Of a stretch of 44,200 nucleotides of DNA, positions 14,677 to 23,098 are shown in pieces; position 1 is the first letter of the stretch, and each line of letters starts with the position of its first letter. The notes below the pieces were generated by a model. The model saw only the letters and a list, made by a program, of their open reading frames with translations, had not been told where the DNA came from and did no database searches. This DNA is from JBBQTQ01 sp038213135 (GTDB lineage: Bacteria > Actinomycetota > Thermoleophilia > Gaiellales > Gaiellaceae). Both the position numbers and the translations under genes were made by a program. The stretch spans positions 1 through 44,200 of the forward strand of contig JBBQTQ010000011.1 in assembly GCA_038213135.1 (NCBI GenBank), in the 5' to 3' direction.

Positions 14677-15752
14677 GCTGCATGCCTCCTCTCGATGCCG
14701 GACAGAACTTCGGCGAGCCCTTGCAGGTCGGCGAGGTTCGCGCCGGGCAGGAACCGGTCGACGTACGGAAGAGCCGCCCGCATGCCGCCCGCGAGCGGCT
14801 GGTACTCGGGATGCCCTTTCAACGGATTCAGCCAGACGACGGCGAAGGCCTGCCGCGCGAGCCGCGCCATCTCGAACGCGACCTGGCCCGCGTCCTCGCG
14901 CTCCCAGCCGTCGGAGGCGATCAGGACGACCGCGCCGCGCGTCAGCGCACGCTTGCCCCACTCGTCGTTGAACGCTTTCAGCGAGGCGCCGATCCGCGTG
15001 CCCCCGGACCAGTCGTTCACGCGCTTCGACGCCGCCGCCAACGCCCGTTCCGGGTCGCGCCCGACCAGCTCGTGCGTGAGCCGCGTCAGCCGCGTGCCAA
15101 ACGCGAACGCCTCCACGCCGCGCCCCGAGCCGACCAGAGCGTGCAGGTAGAGGAGAAGCGCTCGCGAGTAGGCCTCCATCGAACCGGACACGTCGCAGAG
15201 AGCCACGACCTTTCGCGGCACCTCGACCCGGCGACGGAACGAGAGCTGGGCAGCATCACCGCCGGTGGCGAGCGACGAGCGCACGAGCTGTCGCAGGTCG
15301 AGCTGGCGCCCCTGGTGGTGCGGGCGCAGCCGGCGCGAGCGGCGCTGCGGCCGGTCGGAGGCGATCTCCCGCATCAGACCCTGGATCTGCTTGAACTCGG
15401 CCTGCGTCAGCTCCGAGAAGTCCTTCGCGCGCAGCAGCTCCTCGGCGCTGAAGCCGCTCTTCGGATCCTCGTCCGACTGCGGCAGACCCGAGTCGCGCGA
15501 GCCCTCGGCTGCCTTTCGGACGAGCCGGATCGACTCGACGCGCGGCTGGCGCATGACCGGCGCCACCGGCGCCCGCAGGAACCAGGCGCGAAAGGCGCGG
15601 TCGAAGCGCTCGAGATCCTCGGCGCGCGAGACGAGCGTCTGCCGCAGCGTCCAGTAGACGTCGTCCTGCCGTTCCAGCTCAACGTGGTCGAGCCCGGTCA
15701 GCGAATCGGCAAGCCGGCCTGGGCCCACCTCGAGCCCCGCCTCGCGCAGCAC
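14673..15752 (-). CDS. coxE: CoxE-type von Willebrand factor A protein
   Basis: A VWA-domain protein of at least 359 residues. The N-terminal region LREAGLEVGPGRLADSLTGL and YWTLRQTLVSRAEDLERFDR is typical of CoxE. The MIDAS motif is DVSGSM (about residue 190), with the Thr in SGGTRIGAS and the Asp in LIASDGWERED. With a MoxR ATPase, CoxE inserts or activates the Cu/Mo centre of CO-dehydrogenase-type enzymes. Homology continues upstream of the GTG at 15752 (reading LTRHVVTFGRV), where no ATG/GTG/TTG exists; a CTG at 15797 would capture it and overlap the MoxR gene by 11 bp. Confidence 0.85.
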   Translation of the reverse strand: MLREAGLEVGPGRLADSLTGLDHVELERQDDVYWTLRQTLVSRAEDLERFDRAFRAWFLRAPVAPVMRQPRVESIRLVRKAAEGSRDSGLPQSDEDPKSGFSAEELLRAKDFSELTQAEFKQIQGLMREIASDRPQRRSRRLRPHHQGRQLDLRQLVRSSLATGGDAAQLSFRRRVEVPRKVVALCDVSGSMEAYSRALLLYLHALVGSGRGVEAFAFGTRLTRLTHELVGRDPERALAAASKRVNDWSGGTRIGASLKAFNDEWGKRALTRGAVVLIASDGWEREDAGQVAFEMARLARQAFAVVWLNPLKGHPEYQPLAGGMRAALPYVDRFLPGANLADLQGLAEVLSGIERRHAA

Positions 15753-15786
15753 CCGCCCGAACGTGACGACGTGACGCGTGAGGGCG

Positions 15787-16662
15787 TCAGCGGGCAGCCC
15801 GGGCCTCCTCGACGAGCTCTGCCAGCGCGGTGTCCCGAACGGACAGCAGGTCTTCGTGGTACTTCAGCACCGAGCCGAGCGTTTGCTCGACGATCTCCGC
15901 GTCGAGCTCCTGCCGCCCGAGCGCGGCCAGCGCGTTCGCCCAGTCGATCGTCTCGGCGACACCGGGCGGCTTGGCCAGATCGAGCTTGCGCAGCCCTTGC
16001 ACGAAGGCCGCGGCCTGGGCGGCAAGTCGCTCAGGCACCCCCGGCACGCGCAACCGCACGATCTCGATCTCGCGCTCGAGCGCGGGGTGCCCGATCCAGT
16101 GGAAGAGGCAACGCCGCTTGAGCGCATCGTGGAGCTCGCGCGTGCGATTCGAGGTGAGGACGACGTAAGGCTTGCGTTCCGCGTGCACGGTCCCGATCTC
16201 CGGGATCGTGATCTGGAAGTCCGAGAGCACCTCGAGCAGGAAGGCCTCGAACTCCTCGTCCGCACGGTCGATCTCGTCGATCAGCAGCACGACCGGCTCG
16301 GAGCTCTCGATCGCCTCGAGCAGCGGCCGCCGGATCAGGAACTCCGGTCCGAAGAGCTCGCTCTCGGAGACCGTCCCCTCCTGCGCGGCGCGGATGTGCA
16401 AGAGCTGGCGCGAGTAGTTCCACTCGTACACGGCATGGGCGACGTCGAGGCCCTCGTAGCACTGGAGCCTGATCAGCCGTGCATCGAGGATCCGCGCCAG
16501 CGCCTTCGCCGCCTCCGTCTTCCCGACCCCTGCCTCGCCTTCGAGCAGGAGCGGCTTGTCGAGCCGCTGCGCGAGGAAGAGCGCCGTGGCGAGGCCGCGG
16601 TCAGGGAGGTAGGACGCGGAGCGGAGCGCCCCTTCCAGCTCTTCGATCGTCGCGAAGCCCAT
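15787..16662 (-). CDS. coxD: MoxR-type AAA+ ATPase (CoxD)
   Basis: A 291-residue MoxR AAA+ ATPase. Walker A is LLLEGEAGVGKTEAAK (about residue 40), Walker B is VVLLIDEIDRAD, sensor 1 is VVLTSNRTRELHDALKRRC, and sensor 2 lies in the C-terminal lid. In carboxydotrophs CoxD is a chaperone-like ATPase for maturation of the CoxL active site, acting with the VWA protein encoded next. The ATG at 16662 fits the family start (MGFATIEELEG); a GTG at 16668 is possible. The promoter is shared head-to-head with the VOC protein. Four genes (MoxR, VWA, XdhC_N, XdhC_C) form one reverse-strand maturation operon. Confidence 0.9.
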   Translation of the reverse strand: MGFATIEELEGALRSASYLPDRGLATALFLAQRLDKPLLLEGEAGVGKTEAAKALARILDARLIRLQCYEGLDVAHAVYEWNYSRQLLHIRAAQEGTVSESELFGPEFLIRRPLLEAIESSEPVVLLIDEIDRADEEFEAFLLEVLSDFQITIPEIGTVHAERKPYVVLTSNRTRELHDALKRRCLFHWIGHPALEREIEIVRLRVPGVPERLAAQAAAFVQGLRKLDLAKPPGVAETIDWANALAALGRQELDAEIVEQTLGSVLKYHEDLLSVRDTALAELVEEARAAR

Positions 16663-16672
16663 CGCCACTCCG

Positions 16673-16679
16673 TACTCTA
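16673..16679. promoter_or_regulatory. Symmetric bidirectional -10, moxR / VOC gene
   Basis: TACTCTA in the 25-bp gap reads TACTCT on + (ending 9 bp before the ATG at 16688) and TAGAGT on - (ending 11 bp before the ATG at 16662). Both fit TAnnnT. One DNA site can therefore place leaderless or near-leaderless transcripts of both genes. Confidence 0.5.
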
Positions 16680-16687
16680 GGCGCGCG

Positions 16688-17596
16688 ATGCGGCTCGACG
16701 GGATCCACCACGTCACGTGCATCACCGGCGACGCCCCGCGGAACGTGGAGTTCTACGCGGGCCTGCTCGGGCTGCGGCTCGTCAAGAAGAGCGTCAACCA
16801 GGACGACCCGACCGTCTACCACCTCTTCTACGCGGACGAGCAGGGGAGCCACGGCTCGGACATCACGTTCTTCGAGTATCCGCAGGCGGGCCCCGGGCGC
16901 GCAGGCGCGGGCATGGTGCACCGGATCACCTGGCGCGTCGCCTCCGAGGCCGCGCTCGACTTCTGGGAGGCACGCCTGCAAGGGCAGGCGGAGGCGATCG
17001 AGCGCGCCGACGGACGGCTCCGCTTCCAGGACTTCGATGGCCTCGGCCTGGAGCTCGCCGTCGTCGAGACCAGCGATGCGCCGCTCGTCGCGCGGCACCC
17101 GAAGATCCCTGAGGAGCACGCGCTTCAAGGCTTCGACGGCGTACGCGCCTACGCGCTCGACCCGGAGGAGAGCCGCCGGCTTCTCGAGACGCTCGAGTTC
17201 CAGCCGGCAGGCGAGGCCGGGTGGGAGGTTCGCGGCGATACGCGCGGCTCGACCTACGCCTACGACCTGACGCAGGAAACCGGGATCGGGGGCGTAGGGA
17301 CCGTCCACCACGTGGCCTGGGCCTCGCCGATGGACGAGCACGCCGCGTGGCGCGAGCGCGTGAGCCAGGCGGGCGGCCGCCCGATCCCGATCATCGACCG
17401 CTTCTGGTTCCGCTCGATCTACTTCCGCGAGCCGAGCGGGGTCCTCTTCGAGATCGCCACGATCGGCCCGGGCTTCACGGCCGACGAGCCGCTCGAGACG
17501 CTCGGCCAGGCGCTGACGCTGCCGCCGGAGTTCGCGCGCCTCCGCCCGGAGCTCGAGCGGGTGCTGACGCCGCTGCCGGACGTCTCTCGCGCGTGA
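16688..17596 (+). CDS. Ring-cleaving dioxygenase-like VOC protein (MhqO family)
   Basis: A 302-residue protein with two vicinal-oxygen-chelate modules. The first begins LDGIHHVTCITGDAPRNVEF (metal His in the HHVT turn) and LLGLRLVKKSVNQDDPTVYH; the second begins TVHHVAWASPMDEHAAWRER, with the Glu ligand in EPSGVLFEIATIGPGF. The pattern of NQDDPTVYHLFY, GSDITFFEYP and IDRFWFRSIYFREP is that of MhqO/CatE-like proteins linked to hydroquinone or catechol detoxification. The actual substrate is unproven for most members. It overlaps the downstream deacetylase by GTGA, which is an unrelated function. Confidence 0.88.
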   Translation: MRLDGIHHVTCITGDAPRNVEFYAGLLGLRLVKKSVNQDDPTVYHLFYADEQGSHGSDITFFEYPQAGPGRAGAGMVHRITWRVASEAALDFWEARLQGQAEAIERADGRLRFQDFDGLGLELAVVETSDAPLVARHPKIPEEHALQGFDGVRAYALDPEESRRLLETLEFQPAGEAGWEVRGDTRGSTYAYDLTQETGIGGVGTVHHVAWASPMDEHAAWRERVSQAGGRPIPIIDRFWFRSIYFREPSGVLFEIATIGPGFTADEPLETLGQALTLPPEFARLRPELERVLTPLPDVSRA

Positions 17597-18474
17597 ATCG
17601 CCGCCGCGAGCGGCGTCGCCGCCAGATCCGCCGGCGCCGTGCGTTCGCCGCCGCCGCTCTTCTCGCCAGCGGCGCCGGAATCGCCGCCGCTGTCCTCGTC
17701 ACGCGCGGCGGGCCGACGCCGCCGCAGGCGGCCGCAACGACCTCGGCGCCCGTCGTCCGCCCGCTGCCGTCGCGCCCGAAGCCTCACCCCGGCCGGCGAC
17801 CCTCCCAGCTCGCCGCCCTGATCGGGCAGGGGATTCCCGTCTACTGCGGCGGCCTGCACGGAAACAAGGTCGCGCTGACCTTCGACGACGGCCCCGGCGC
17901 CTACACGTCGCTCGCGATCAAGATCCTCCATCGCTACCGCGCTCGGGCGACCTTCTTCCTCGTCGGGCGCAACCTCGCATCGTGGCCCGGCCTCCCCGAG
18001 CGGGAGCTCGAGCTCGGGGAGCTCGGCGACCACACCTGGACGCACCGGGACCTCGCGGTGATGCGTCAGGCGGAGATGAGCGACGAGCTCGCTCGAACGC
18101 AAAAGGCGATCGCCGGAATCGCACACCGGCCGATCCGGCTCTTCCGGCCGCCCTACGGCGCGCACAACTCCGCGGTCGATGCAGAGTCGCAGCGACTCGG
18201 GATGCTCGAGGTGCTCTGGAGCGTCGACTCCGCGGACTCGGCGGGCCTCGACTACGACGGCATCCAGAAGCTCGTCCTGCGGCGGATCCGCCCGGGCTCG
18301 ATCGTGCTGATGCACGAGAACCGTGGCCAGACGATCCGCGCGCTCAAGTTCTACGTCCTGCCCGCCCTCCGCCGGCGCGGCCTGCACCCCGTGACCGTGC
18401 CGGAGCTCCTCGACGAGGACCCGCCGACGCAGGCCCAGCTACGCGCTGGCTGGAAGGGCTGCTACCCGAGCTGA
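17593..18474 (+). CDS. Membrane-anchored polysaccharide deacetylase (NodB domain)
   Basis: A 293-residue CE4 deacetylase. After a strongly basic start (NRRRERRRRQIRRRR) comes a single hydrophobic anchor, AFAAAALLASGAGIAAAVLV (about residues 17-36), and a Pro-rich linker. The NodB domain has motif 1 ALTFDDGPG (about residue 95), the zinc pair in HTWTHRDL, motif 3 RLFRPPYGAHN, and motif 5 SIVLMHENRGQT. It removes acetyl groups from cell-wall glycans or other polysaccharide outside the membrane. The start is the GTG at 17593, overlapping the VOC stop. A strong hairpin terminator follows the stop. Confidence 0.9.
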   Translation: MNRRRERRRRQIRRRRAFAAAALLASGAGIAAAVLVTRGGPTPPQAAATTSAPVVRPLPSRPKPHPGRRPSQLAALIGQGIPVYCGGLHGNKVALTFDDGPGAYTSLAIKILHRYRARATFFLVGRNLASWPGLPERELELGELGDHTWTHRDLAVMRQAEMSDELARTQKAIAGIAHRPIRLFRPPYGAHNSAVDAESQRLGMLEVLWSVDSADSAGLDYDGIQKLVLRRIRPGSIVLMHENRGQTIRALKFYVLPALRRRGLHPVTVPELLDEDPPTQAQLRAGWKGCYPS

Positions 18475-18478
18475 GAAC

Positions 18479-18507
18479 GGGAAGGCGCGGCCAAGCCGCG
18501 CCTTCCC
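18479..18507. terminator. Bidirectional hairpin terminator
   Basis: A perfect 13-bp stem (GGGAAGGCGCGGC with its complement) around a CAA loop starts 4 bp after the deacetylase stop and lies before the stop of the converging thioesterase gene, so it can end both transcripts. Confidence 0.8.
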
Positions 18508-18527
18508 TTCCCGTCTCGACCTCCGGC

Positions 18528-18902
18528 TTACGCCGTCGTCTCGACCAAGGCGGCCCGGTCTGCGTCGCTGATCCCCTCGCGCGCGACGATCACCGTCTCC
18601 GCCTCGGCCGCGAGCCGCCCGTCCGGCGCGCGGATCTCCACGCACAGCGTGACGCTCTTCTTCCCCACCCGCACCAGGCTGCAAGTTCCGACGGCGTGAA
18701 CGTCCGTCTGGCGCAACTCGCTGCGGTAGTCGATCGCGACGCGCGCGGTCACGTACTGCCAGACCTCGCCTTCGCCGAGCCCCAGCGCCTCGCGCAGCCA
18801 GCCGTCGACGATCTCCTCGAGGTAAGTCTGGTAGACGGACTGGTTGACGTGCCCGAGCGCGTCGAGGTCGCGCCACCGAATTTCTATGAGTCTGGCGTCC
18901 AA
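18528..18902 (-). CDS. Hotdog-fold acyl-CoA thioesterase
   Basis: A 124-residue 4HBT-type thioesterase. The active-site segment is IRWRDLDALGHVNQSVYQTY (about residues 8-27), with the catalytic Asp in RDLDALGHVN, then YLEEIVDGWLRE and the strand ARVAIDYRSELRQTD. Thioesters of CoA are the expected substrates. The start is a TTG at 18902; no ATG or GTG gives the conserved N-terminus. It stands alone between two hairpins, convergent with the deacetylase, and has no obvious operon partner. Confidence 0.82.
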   Translation of the reverse strand: MDARLIEIRWRDLDALGHVNQSVYQTYLEEIVDGWLREALGLGEGEVWQYVTARVAIDYRSELRQTDVHAVGTCSLVRVGKKSVTLCVEIRAPDGRLAAEAETVIVAREGISDADRAALVETTA

Positions 18903-18965
18903 GTGCGTAAGCCTATGGCCGAAGGCGGCCCTTGATTCGGCACCGACGACTCAGAGCCACCCTAC

Positions 18966-18996
18966 GCTCGGCGCACGCCTGGGACGTGCGCCGAGC
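18966..18996 (-). terminator. Hairpin downstream of the CHRD gene
   Basis: A 12-bp perfect stem (GCTCGGCGCACG and complement) with a 7-base loop, about 14 bp beyond the stop of the CHRD-domain gene in its direction. A T-run is not obvious. Confidence 0.6.
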
Positions 18997-19009
18997 GCCG
19001 GGTCGCTTC

Positions 19010-19456
19010 CTACATGTGGACCATGCCGGCCACGAGCTGGCCGCGGATGGCGCCGTTCGGGTACTTCGCGGTGTGAACGTTGACGTAGTACGCGTTCGGG
19101 TTGCTCTCGATTGCTTCGATCGTCTTCTTCGGAGCCGTCGTGCAGCCCTTCGTCTTGTACGACGCTCCGAGCGGAACGACGACCGGTCCGGCCTTGCCGG
19201 GCGCCGCCTTGTGGATGTGCGCGGCGGTCGCCTGGCCGATGCCGGCGATGCCCTGGAACGTCCAGCAGACGGTGCCCTTCTTGCCGTCGAGCGTCAGATT
19301 CACGATTCCGTGGCCGCCCGGGGCGCCCTTGGGCGTCTCACTCGAGCCGGCGAGCTTCGCACCGAGCTCGGGGTGCATCGCGGTCTGGCCGGCAAACGCG
19401 AGCGTCGGGATGACGACGGCGAGCAGCGCACCGACGATCAGCATGCGGATCTTCAT
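19010..19456 (-). CDS. Secreted CHRD-domain protein
   Basis: A 148-residue protein with a signal peptide MKIRMLIVGALLAVVIPTLA ending near FAG, followed by one CHRD-type domain: strand KLAGSSETPKGAPGGHGIVN, GKKGTVCWTFQGIAGIGQAT, AAHIHKAAPGKAGPVVVPLG, and the closing NVHTAKYPNGAIRGQL. CHRD domains are beta-rich extracellular modules; in bacteria their function is unknown, and the AHIH and NVHT histidines may bind metal. It has an ATG start with GGAGG upstream. It is divergent from dipZ across a 137-bp region with a candidate response-regulator site. Confidence 0.85.
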   Translation of the reverse strand: MKIRMLIVGALLAVVIPTLAFAGQTAMHPELGAKLAGSSETPKGAPGGHGIVNLTLDGKKGTVCWTFQGIAGIGQATAAHIHKAAPGKAGPVVVPLGASYKTKGCTTAPKKTIEAIESNPNAYYVNVHTAKYPNGAIRGQLVAGMVHM

Positions 19457-19549
19457 TCAGCCTCCTTCTTTGCGGGTCGCCGGGAAGTGTGTCGGTTGAC
19501 GCGCCCCTGTCCGGCCCGCGTAACGAACACGTAAGAAACTGCGCCCGCT

Positions 19550-19583
19550 TTTAAGCCCTCTGTAAGAAGACGGCGCCTAGCCT
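19550..19583 (+). promoter_or_regulatory. dipZ promoter with direct-repeat operator
   Basis: TTTAAG (19550-19555), five bases, then TGTAAG (19561-19566) form the direct repeat typical of OmpR-family regulators (11-bp period). A further GTAAGAA lies at 19531-19537. A -10-like TAGCCT at 19578-19583 ends 10 bp before the GTG of dipZ, so the repeat covers the -35 position, as for an activator. The OmpR-type regulator encoded at 21268 is the obvious candidate. Confidence 0.4.
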
Positions 19584-19593
19584 GGACGGAGAC

Positions 19594-21249
19594 GTGCTCG
19601 TGCTGATCGGGATCGGTTTCGCCGCGGGAGTGATCACCGCGATCTCGCCGTGCGTGTTGCCGGTGCTGCCGATCCTGCTGGCCGGGGGGGCCGCAGGCGG
19701 CCGGCGCCGCCCTTACGCGATCATCGGCGGGCTCGTCGCCAGCTTCACGGTGTTCACGCTCGTCGCGGGGGCGCTTCTTTCTGCGCTCGGGCTGCCGCAA
19801 GATCTCCTCCGCAACGTCGCGATCGCGCTGCTCTTCACGCTCGCCGCGACGCTCGTCTTTCCCCGCCTCGGCCTGATCCTGGAGCGACCGTTCGCGTTCC
19901 TGACACGCCGCCGCGGTGGCGACCTCGGCGGCGGCTTCCTGCTGGGAGCGAGCCTCGGCCTCGTCTTCGTCCCGTGCGCCGGCCCCGTGCTCGCCGCGAT
20001 CACCGTCCTCTCCGCGGAGCACAAGGTCAGCTTCCAGTCCGTCCTGCTCACGCTCGCCTACTCCCTCGGAGCGGCGGGACCGATGCTGCTGATCACGATC
20101 GGGGGACAGCGGGTCGCGAAGCGGCTCCGGGCGAACAGCGAGAACGTCCGCCGCGGAATGGGTGTGGTCGTCGCCGCTGCCGCGCTCGCGATCGTCTTCA
20201 ACGTCGACCAGAGCGTGCAGACGGCGCTCGGCAGCTACTCGTCCGTGCTCCAGAGTCAGATTGAGGACACCGGCACGGCCAGGAAGCAGCTCGAGAAGCT
20301 GCGCGGAGGCGGCAACGCGTTCGCCGCGGCGGCGAAGACCGCAGGCGATCGACTTCCGGACTCCGGCAAGGCACCGGAGTTCACCGGCATCTCCCACTGG
20401 CTGAACACGCCGGGCGACCGGCCGCTGACGCTTGCGTCGTTGCGCGGGAAGGTCGTGCTCGTCGACTTCTGGACCTACTCGTGCATCAACTGCATCCGCA
20501 CGCTGCCTCATCTCGCCGCCTGGTACGCCGCGTACCACAAGGACGGCCTCGAGATCGTCGGCGTCCACACGCCCGAGTTCGCCTTCGAGCACGTGCTCTC
20601 GAACGTCCGCACCGCGACGCACGACTTGCACGTCACCTGGCCGGTTGCGCTCGACAACGACTACAAGACCTGGACGGCCTACTCGAACCAGTACTGGCCG
20701 GCCGAGTACCTGGTCGACCGCTACGGGCACGTCCGCCACTTCCACTTCGGCGAGGGCGAGTACGGCCAGACCGAGAAGGCCATCCGCACGCTGCTCGCCC
20801 AGGCCGGCGCCTCGCTGCCGGCGCGGCAAACGGCGACCGCAGATCAGACGCCGACCGAGATCGTCACCCCGGAGTCGTATCTCGGTGACACCCGGCTCGA
20901 ACGCTACGCCGGCGTCCCGGTCCACCCGAACCGCGTCTGGCAGTACGCGTTTCCGCGAATCCTCCACCAGAACGAGCTGTCGTACAGCGGCCGCTGGAAG
21001 ATCGGAGACGAGCGGGCGCTCGCCGTGCAGGACGCCCGCCTGCGGCTCCACTTCCACGCGCGCCACGTCTACATCGTGCTCGGCGGCAAAGGGCACGTCG
21101 AGACGCTCGTCGACGGCAAGCGAACCGGCTCGATCGCCGTCACCGGCGACCGCCTCTATACGGTCTTCTCCGGGGCCATCCTCCGCGACGCGCTGCTCGA
21201 GCTCCGCTTCTCGCCGGGCGTCAACGGCTACTCCTTCACCTTCGGCTAG
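19594..21249 (+). CDS. dipZ: DipZ-type cytochrome c biogenesis/thioredoxin fusion protein
   Basis: A 551-residue membrane protein combining three parts. Residues 1-205 are a CcdA/DsbD-like membrane domain with the paired cysteines in AISPCVLPVLPIL and VFVPCAGPVLAAI. A periplasmic thioredoxin-like domain follows, with FWTYSCINCIR (CxxC at about residues 299-302) and VDRYGHVRHFHFGEGEYGQT. The last ~140 residues form the DipZ C-terminal carbohydrate-binding-like domain. It carries electrons from cytoplasmic thioredoxin to extracytoplasmic thiols. The order CcdA-Trx-C-terminal domain equals mycobacterial DipZ. It is 18 bp upstream of a response regulator, suggesting redox control. Confidence 0.9.
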   Translation: MLVLIGIGFAAGVITAISPCVLPVLPILLAGGAAGGRRRPYAIIGGLVASFTVFTLVAGALLSALGLPQDLLRNVAIALLFTLAATLVFPRLGLILERPFAFLTRRRGGDLGGGFLLGASLGLVFVPCAGPVLAAITVLSAEHKVSFQSVLLTLAYSLGAAGPMLLITIGGQRVAKRLRANSENVRRGMGVVVAAAALAIVFNVDQSVQTALGSYSSVLQSQIEDTGTARKQLEKLRGGGNAFAAAAKTAGDRLPDSGKAPEFTGISHWLNTPGDRPLTLASLRGKVVLVDFWTYSCINCIRTLPHLAAWYAAYHKDGLEIVGVHTPEFAFEHVLSNVRTATHDLHVTWPVALDNDYKTWTAYSNQYWPAEYLVDRYGHVRHFHFGEGEYGQTEKAIRTLLAQAGASLPARQTATADQTPTEIVTPESYLGDTRLERYAGVPVHPNRVWQYAFPRILHQNELSYSGRWKIGDERALAVQDARLRLHFHARHVYIVLGGKGHVETLVDGKRTGSIAVTGDRLYTVFSGAILRDALLELRFSPGVNGYSFTFG

Positions 21250-21267
21250 GGCCCTTAGGAGCAGAAT

Positions 21268-21951
21268 GTGCTCGTGACGACGGTGCTGGTAGTCGACGAC
21301 GAGCCGATCGTGCGCGAGGTCGTCGTCCGCTACCTCGAGCGCGAGGGCTACGACACCCTCGAGGCAGGCGACGGAGACACCGCCCGCGAGCTGCTCGAGC
21401 GCGAGAATCCGGGCCTGGTCGTCCTCGACCTGATGCTCCCGGGAACCGACGGGCTCGCTCTCTGCCGCTGGATCCGGGCGCGCTCCGACCTGCCGGTGAT
21501 CATGCTGACGGCGCTCGGCGAGGAAGCCGACCGCATCGTCGGGCTCGAGGTCGGCGCCGACGACTACGTGACGAAGCCCTTCTCGCCGCGCGAGCTGGCC
21601 GCGCGGGTGAAGACGGTGCTGAGGCGGGTGACTCCGGCCTTGGTCAAAGCGGAGCGGATCGAGCTCGACGATCTCGCCCTCGACGCGGGCTCACGGGAGG
21701 CGCGAAAGGCGGGCGAGCTGCTCAAGCTGACCGCGCTCGAGTTCGACCTGCTCTGGTTCCTCGCCAGCAACCCGCACCGCGTCTTCTCCCGCAACCAGTT
21801 GATGAGCAGCGTCTGGGGACACACGAGCGCGCTCGATACCGGCACCGTCACCGTCCACGTCCGCCGCCTGCGCGAGAAGATCGAGGACGACCCTGCTCGC
21901 CCGCGTCGCCTCGAGACCGTCTGGGGCGTCGGCTACCGGTTCGTCACGTGA
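21268..21951 (+). CDS. OmpR-family response regulator
   Basis: A 227-residue response regulator. Receiver residues D10 and D11 (VVDDEP), the phospho-acceptor D54 (VVLDLMLPG), T81 and K103 (VTKPFSP) are all present. The winged-helix DNA-binding domain ends with the typical TVTVHVRRLREKIEDDP and ETVWGVGYRFVT. The start is the GTG at 21268 with AGGAG about 7 bp upstream. It overlaps the sensor kinase gene by GTGA and follows dipZ by 18 bp, so the three are probably one operon and the regulator may control dipZ through the TTTAAG-N5-TGTAAG site. The signal is unknown. Confidence 0.93.
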   Translation: MLVTTVLVVDDEPIVREVVVRYLEREGYDTLEAGDGDTARELLERENPGLVVLDLMLPGTDGLALCRWIRARSDLPVIMLTALGEEADRIVGLEVGADDYVTKPFSPRELAARVKTVLRRVTPALVKAERIELDDLALDAGSREARKAGELLKLTALEFDLLWFLASNPHRVFSRNQLMSSVWGHTSALDTGTVTVHVRRLREKIEDDPARPRRLETVWGVGYRFVT

Positions 21952-23015
21952 CGAATGTCGTCCTGATCCTCGTCTTCGCGACTCCGGCGGTCGGCCTGCT
22001 CGGCGCGCTCGCGATCCGGCTGCTGCCGACCATGCGGCTCCAGCTCTCCGGGCTTGCGCTGCTCGCCGTCGTTCTGCCCCTCGGCGGCGTGCTCGCCTCG
22101 GGCTGGGTGATGTTCCACATGCACGCCGACGTGAAGATCCTCAGCGTCTCCGCCGCCGCAGCCTTCTCCGCCGTGCTCGCTGCGCTGCTGCTCGCCCGCT
22201 GGATCAGCCGTCCGCTCGAGCGCCTGCGAGGCGCATCGAATCAGCTCGCCGCCGGCGAGCTGACCGCGCGTGCTCCCGAGAGCGGCCCTGCCGAGTTCGT
22301 CGAGGTCGGCGCCGCCTTCAACGAGATGGCCGAGTCGATCGAGCGGCTCTTCGACGCGCGCCGCCAGCTCGTCGCCTGGGCAAGTCACGACCTGCGGACG
22401 CCGCTTGCCTCGATGCAGGCGATGATCGAGGCGATCGAGGACGGCGTCGCCACGAGCGACGAGTACCTGCCGGCTCTCCGCGACCAGGTGCGCACGCTGA
22501 ACGGCCTCGTCGCGGATCTGTTCGAGCTGACTCGGATCGACGCGGGCGTCCTGACGCTCGAGCTGCGCGAGGCGACGCTCGACGGCGTCGTCGAGTCGTG
22601 CGTACGCGGCCTGGAAGCGGAGGCGCGCGCCAAGCACGTACGGCTGGAGGCTCGCCTCGAGGACTCTCTGCCCCGCCTCCGCTTCGCGCCCGACCAGGTC
22701 GAGCGCGTCCTCTTCAACCTCCTGACGAACGCGCTGCGCCACACCCCCAGCGACGGCGCGATCGCCGTCCTCGTCCGCTCGGAGCAGGATGGCGTCCTCG
22801 TCAGCGTCGAGGACACCGGCGAGGGCCTCTCTCCGGAGGCCGAGGGCCGCATGTTCGAGCGCTTCTGGCGCGCCGACTCCTCGCGAACGTCCCGCAGCTC
22901 CGGCCTCGGGCTCGCGATCGCGCGTGGTCTGATCGAGGCGCAAGGCGGCCGCATCTGGGCCGAGAACCGCAGCGAAGGCGGCACCCGAGTCGCGTTCACG
23001 CTCCCTTCGGCCTGA
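21948..23015 (+). CDS. Sensor histidine kinase
   Basis: A 355-residue kinase. Two or three N-terminal membrane helices span about residues 3-85 with almost no extracytoplasmic loop. A HAMP domain follows (RWISRPLERLRGASNQLAAG), then the phospho-acceptor H147 in AWASHDLRTPLASMQ, and the catalytic domain with N box LLTNALRHTPSDGA, G1 DTGEGLS, F box FERFWRADSS and G2 SGLGLAIARG. The short sensor part suggests it senses within or near the membrane or through a partner such as DipZ. It partners with the response regulator upstream. Confidence 0.92.
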   Translation: MTNVVLILVFATPAVGLLGALAIRLLPTMRLQLSGLALLAVVLPLGGVLASGWVMFHMHADVKILSVSAAAAFSAVLAALLLARWISRPLERLRGASNQLAAGELTARAPESGPAEFVEVGAAFNEMAESIERLFDARRQLVAWASHDLRTPLASMQAMIEAIEDGVATSDEYLPALRDQVRTLNGLVADLFELTRIDAGVLTLELREATLDGVVESCVRGLEAEARAKHVRLEARLEDSLPRLRFAPDQVERVLFNLLTNALRHTPSDGAIAVLVRSEQDGVLVSVEDTGEGLSPEAEGRMFERFWRADSSRTSRSSGLGLAIARGLIEAQGGRIWAENRSEGGTRVAFTLPSA

Positions 23016-23098
23016 CGCGCACGAGTCGCCGCCCATACGCGCTCGGAAGCTCCGCGTGCGGCAACACAGCGCTGCGGAGAGCTCTGCCTCGGACGGCG

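Noticed and set aside
19453..21096. Long reverse-strand reading frame opposite dipZ
   Set aside because: Arg/Glu/Asp-rich sequence without family motifs, produced by codon bias of high-G+C genes; dipZ on the other strand has clear domains.
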